The notes beneath the pieces are model-generated. The model did not search any database and had not been told where the DNA came from. It was given only the letters and a program-made list of their open reading frames with translations. From NCBI GenBank assembly GCA_004335635.1, contig QAXH01000923.1, positions 1 through 14,626 of the forward strand: a DNA stretch of 14,626 nucleotides, in the 5' to 3' direction. Each line of letters begins with the position of its first letter. The stretch's first letter is position 1. The DNA is from Chloromonas sp. AAM2 (lineage: Eukaryota > Chlorophyta > Chlorophyceae > Chlamydomonadales > Chlamydomonadaceae). The position numbers and the translations under genes are program-made. Below, in pieces: positions 11,701-14,626 of this stretch.

Positions 11701-13293
11701 CGTGGTGAGTGTGCCGGGACCGCTGGGCACCTGCGAAGAATATCGCAAGAGATCATGTATAAAGGGGCACGCAGCCACAGTCAGAGGCACGCAGGCACAG
11801 TCAGAGCCACAGTCAGAGCCACTGCCTCGACATAATGAGGCACCACAGCCCGTAATGTGCCAGTGACTTTGGCACAGAAGCTGTGTTTGTAATGCTTCAC
11901 CTGTGCGAATTTGTTATGCTGTCAGGCGTCTTGCGTAGTGTCAGTCAGCTTCGCAATGTTTACCAGGTACATTCCCTTAATTCCACTGCTGCACGCAAAT
12001 GACTGCACGGTGCAGGCCCCACCCAGTGCCCTGTTGTGAGCTGTTGGATCGCACAGACGTGCCCGACACACACACACACACCTCCACAATTCTATTGGCG
12101 CTGTTCTCCCAGCGCGACTCCGTGGTGCGCTCGTTGAATATCACAACCTGAAGGCGGACGTATTCGGCAAGGGTTGGGTGTTCACATGCTGAAGCAGGGC
12201 ATGCTCATGCACCAGCCCCTGCAGTGGCCAGATGACCTGGCAACCCCAGAGGAAGGCACGGCCAATGAATAACCCGGCTGTTGATGGTAACACCACCACC
12301 ATGAGTTGCTCCACTAGCGACACTGCCTCAGATGTCAAGCTTTTCATCGCCCACCTTGTACTCATACAGCCCAGGATCCATGTTGAAGTTTCCAACCCAG
12401 ATGTCGCCTTCCGTCCATTCAAACTTGGGTGCAGATATGACGTCCCAGTTGCCAAACTCCTTTGCACTGCCCACAACCTGCAGAGCTAGCACAACACAGG
12501 GAGTGAGGGGGGCTGCATGAATGTGGGTGTTGTGACGCTGGAATGCAGTGTGCTGCTTACATGAGTGTGACGTGTGCGCTAGCCAGGATCATGCGAATCG
12601 GAGAGCTAGCGGAGTGAACCAGCCTGGATGCTGCCTTACGGGTTGGTGTAAGCTCTACTCACCTTGATCACTTGCCCGAATGCCACACGGAACGGCACAC
12701 TCATGCGCACAAGCACTTTGTTACCCTGCATGGGACATGATTGGCACAGCGAGACAGAAGCTCAATCCGCGCCCAACAGATGCCCCGCTGCTCGGCATGT
12801 AGGGCTAAGAGCGTGTCTGCAGAAGTGCCATTAGAATGTCTCCAGGCAAGCCCATAACAGCTCTGGCAGCTTGCAGCTCAGCCAGTTCATGAACATTCTG
12901 GACCACGCTTCCTGTACCTGCCTGGCCCAGGTCACATAACTGAATCACCTCCTTCTTGCTGAGCTTAGCTATGAGAACATGAATGGCATGGGTCTCCTAA
13001 TCTGAACCTTGCTGGCCCTTCGCACCCTAGCTTCTTTCCCTTTTTACCTTTGGCCGCACGTCCAAGACTGGCCGGTCCAACTGTGCCACTGCCTCCACTC
13101 GCACATCTGGACGCCTGCTGCAACGAACGAACTGAGGCTGATTGGCGCCAAAGAAAGGCGCAGATTCGGGCAGTGTGTGGCTGCCAAAATGAACGTCATG
13201 GCGATATCTGCACGGACCCCTCCGCGTGAAATGAGCAGCGGTCTTTGTTGTTGTTGCAGCGACGTCATGCGGACATTGCAATCCAGCGGACAT
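8736..13293 (-). CDS. Plastid-targeted CBM20 starch-binding protein of unknown function, 9 exons
   Basis: Exons: 13293-13048, 12725-12663, 12477-12355, 12147-12082, 11730-11116, 10760-10551, 10127-9983, 9706-9486 and 8864-8736; all introns are GT-AG and phases close to 605 aa. The start is ATG 13293, with an in-frame stop three codons upstream. Residues 1 to about 68 resemble a transit peptide. Residues about 85-166 are a CBM20 starch-binding domain: VPFRVAFGQVIKVVGSAKEF, Trp114 in GNWD, Trp124 and Trp130, GLYEYK, and the closing WENSANR (157-163). Residues 167-371 are disordered, Ser/Pro/Arg-rich, with six [S/T]P sites between 201 and 261. Residues 372-441 look helical (ELWRDGLRQLREVDRQ). 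A hydrophobic segment at 529-543 (VGGAAVVMAVVLSLL) may be membrane-associated. Exon 9 adds a 42-residue Ala/Pro/Lys tail. No catalytic domain is seen, so it is probably a glucan-binding scaffold or adaptor. If the exon 8 donor (GTGCGT at 9485) is not used, translation ends at 9435 after 16 different residues (579 aa). Confidence 0.8.
9089..9429. mobile_element. 341-bp inverted-repeat element in the last intron of the CBM20 gene
   Basis: Ends TCAGGATCACCGCATAC (from 9089) and its reverse complement (to 9429, with a one-base variation near the outer edge) define a TIR of about 17 bp. Inside each end lies a cluster of alternating GTATAC, CGTATGC and GTACGCG motifs. The flanks ATCAATAAAC (9079-9088) and ATCAACTAAC (9430-9439) match at 8 of 10 bases and look like an aged target-site duplication. 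There is no coding capacity. The 9-10 bp duplication would suit a Mutator-like element, but the superfamily is uncertain. Confidence 0.7.
10237..10424. repeat. Degenerate duplication in intron 6 of the CBM20 gene
   Basis: Two segments starting near 10237 and 10369 share GAGCCCAGATG, then TGAAGC(T/C)G, TGCA and GTTAC(C/T)GCC. The period is about 132 bp. The copies are diverged. Confidence 0.5.
11766..11817. repeat. Tandem repeat in intron 4 of the CBM20 gene
   Basis: A 20-bp unit GCACGCAG(C/G)CACAGTCAGAG occurs at 11766-11785 and 11786-11805, followed by a partial 12-bp copy. Confidence 0.7.
12065..12081 (-). repeat. GT microsatellite forming the 5' splice site of CBM20 intron 4
   Basis: On the minus strand exon 4 ends in GTGGAG and the intron begins with about eight GT units, so the donor sits at the first of many GT dinucleotides in a row. 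Confidence 0.8.
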
Positions 13294-13298
13294 TGCAA
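13269..13298. repeat. 17-bp tandem duplication over the CBM20 start codon
   Basis: GCGGACATTGCAA occurs at 13269-13281 and 13286-13298. Each copy carries an ATG on the minus strand: 13293 is the proposed start; 13276 is out of frame and reads only three codons to a stop. Confidence 0.65.
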
Positions 13299-14006
13299 AC
13301 TACGCGGGTTTGCAACTAAGCAATCCAGGTCTATTGCAGTTTATCACGATGATGCTGAGCTAGGTGTGCGGCTGCTATGTTGTCAGTTGATGATGGACGA
13401 AGCAAATCGTGTAGTATCTTCTGAGCAAACGTCCCAAACGGGTGAATTTGATAACTCTACTACCCCTGCATGAACCCCACGAAGTGTGTAAAACCCGTGC
13501 GGCCTACAACTGCGCCGGCAAATCCAAGCAGTATGGCAGGAATTGCAGTCAAGCTACGACAATCCGAACATTGTGGTCTGGCACGGCTGTGTCATGCTCA
13601 TGCTCTGGGACTCAGTGTTGTCGATCCCGGTGTTTCATCACGTCATTGGCCTGCGCCCTTCGTTGATAACCTAGTTTCTGAGTCAGGAATTCATGCAAGT
13701 TGCAAGCAAGTTGCAAGCAAGTTCAAAACGGTATCCCGACTGCTCGTGGCTCAGTGCGTGAAACATGTGCTTTCTCTCCGTCACGTTCCATTGAGATTGT
13801 CACCCCCGCTGCTGGCGAATCGTAACGACACACAGTCTGTGCCATTCGTATCCGCAGGCATGGGCTCATGTAATGGTACCTCTGGTACCGCACGTACCTC
13901 TGGTAAGTCAGCTCCTTATCGCCTTCCCGGTTCAGCTGGCAAGGCCTGCAGGCTTGGAATCTGTCCTGCAGTTGCCCTCCAGTCCAACTCTTCGCTATGC
14001 AGGACT
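13294..14006. other. Intergenic region upstream of the CBM20 gene
   Basis: It should contain the CBM20 promoter and, if the fragment at 14007-14153 is a real terminal exon, its 3' UTR. A long plus-strand open frame (13470-14207) crosses it but has no family resemblance. A short repeat GGTACCTCTGG is found twice near 13874-13904. No RNA gene was recognised. Confidence 0.4.
13695..13727. repeat. 11-bp tandem repeat, three copies
   Basis: Unit GCAAGTTGCAA, with the third copy degenerate. Confidence 0.7.
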
Positions 14007-14153
14007 TCACTTGAGGTTTTCGCCCAGCATGTTGTCCCCAATCAGCACACCATCATCAATCACAGGCCACATGACAGGGCGTTCGCAGTTGCCTGTAGGC
14101 TGCAGATGCAGACCCAGCAGCATCGCCATTTTCCAGCCGCACACGCAAAGCAT
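14007..14153 (-). CDS. Possible terminal exon of a further minus-strand gene (unrecognised)
   Basis: A minus-strand open stretch ending in TGA at 14009-14007 reads like a conserved protein C-terminus, with CERPVMWPVIDDGVLIGDNM followed by LGENLK. The exon may begin at 14099 after a good acceptor (CATCTGCAG, phase 0), or the frame may run unbroken up to 14153, where another CAG precedes ATG. A second frame over 14056-14190 also looks protein-like (FWGPDALRVRLENGD), so either one is a shadow or a frameshift separates two parts of a decayed gene. Further exons would have to lie to the right, where the dispersed repeat at 14222 intervenes. The family is not recognised. Confidence 0.35.
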   Translation of the reverse strand: MLCVCGWKMAMLLGLHLQPTGNCERPVMWPVIDDGVLIGDNMLGENLK

Positions 14154-14221
14154 CTGGGCCCCAAAAGTCAATCACATGCAAGGTCCAAAGTCGAAACCAT
14201 GCGGTAGATACCACGAAGCAG

Positions 14222-14257
14222 ACAAAAAAAAGATGTTTACCGGTTCTGGGACAGTTC
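14222..14257. repeat. Dispersed copy of the 2608 hairpin arm
   Basis: From the A-run through GATGTTT(A/G)CC(G/A)GTTCTGGGAC and on to TTC, this copy matches 2606-2640 at all but about five positions, in the same orientation. No inverted partner is nearby. Confidence 0.75.
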
Positions 14258-14626
14258 TTGGGTGCGGCACTGAAACTAGTGTGGTGTCTTCGGTCCTGGA
14301 TGATTTGGTACGCACTTCGCCCACAGTGCAGAGGAGTTGAACGCGTGCCAATCCTGGGCCAATCATTGATTCGCATTCACAGAGTCATGAGCGGACGAGA
14401 GCACAACTCTGCACACGTACTCTAGACACACACAGGTTTTTGAAACGGGCAGGCACATGCATGCACGTGACAGGTCTTAAGGCCAGTACAGTTCTGGGAC
14501 AATTCGGCGGGTTCATGTGGTGACTGTTCGTGTGTCCTGGCGTATTGACTGATGGGACCTACGTTTCTTGCTGCGTGTGCTCGTGTGTGTACAAAGAGTC
14601 TGTGTGTGGGTCGACAACCAAATGAA
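14258..14626. other. No gene recognised at the right edge
   Basis: Only the partial repeat at 14482 and GT/CA-rich tracts (14427-14436 and 14580-14610) are seen. Short open frames on both strands have no recognisable product. Confidence 0.35.
14482..14505. repeat. Partial dispersed copy of the hairpin arm
   Basis: GCCAG, a four-base insertion, then GTTCTGGGACAATTC matches the inner part of the 2608 arm, again in direct orientation. Confidence 0.5.

Noticed and set aside
13044..13298. A second minus frame over CBM20 exon 1 starting at ATG 13298
   Set aside because: It does not join in phase to exon 2 with a CBM20 reading frame, whereas the frame from 13293 does and also gives a transit-peptide-like sequence.
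13470..14207. A 245-codon plus-strand open frame
   Set aside because: No recognisable domain; it crosses an 11-bp tandem repeat and overlaps the better-looking minus exon at 14007-14153. Composition (rich in Ser, His, Arg, Cys) looks like translated noncoding DNA.

Overview
The window looks like nuclear DNA of a green alga (Chlorophyta). It carries spliced protein genes with short GT-AG introns, a plastid-type Mg-dependent ALA dehydratase whose sequence reads like the Chlamydomonas/plant form, a plastid-targeted-looking starch-binding (CBM20) protein, many microsatellites and two small terminal-inverted-repeat elements. Nothing bacterial is visible (no operons, no ribosome binding sites, no CRISPR), and no tRNA or rRNA gene was recognised.

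Layout. All confidently modelled genes are on the minus strand, so they read from right to left. (1) 386-1514: the first five exons of a Gly/Pro/Met-rich protein that resembles the disordered N-terminus of Sec24-type COPII coat proteins; it continues beyond the left edge, and its partial intron holds a 21-22 bp minisatellite. (2) 1515-4006: a repeat- and debris-rich stretch with a decayed minus-strand coding remnant, a 31-bp-arm hairpin, a plus-strand exon-like coiled-coil fragment, a 228-bp MITE with TA duplication, and the putative 3' UTR of the next gene. (3) 4007-6916: a complete eight-exon gene for delta-aminolevulinic acid dehydratase (402 aa), whose splice phases all close. (4) 6917-8735: an intergenic stretch, presumably the ALAD promoter plus the 3' UTR of the next gene. 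(5) 8736-13293: a nine-exon gene for an unrecognised 605-aa protein with a putative transit peptide, a CBM20 starch-binding domain, a long phosphosite-rich disordered region, a helical region, a short hydrophobic segment and an Ala/Pro/Lys-rich tail; a 341-bp inverted-repeat element sits in its last intron. (6) 13294-14626: a repeat-bearing stretch with a possible last exon of a further minus-strand gene (14007-14153) and two dispersed copies of the hairpin arm seen at 2608.

Functional picture. ALAD makes porphobilinogen for chlorophyll and haem in the plastid. The CBM20 protein probably binds starch or another alpha-glucan, also in the plastid. The last part of exon 1 in these two neighbouring genes is strikingly similar. 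The CBM20 protein is the best candidate here for an undescribed component, for example of starch-granule or pyrenoid-sheath organisation; that role is inference only.
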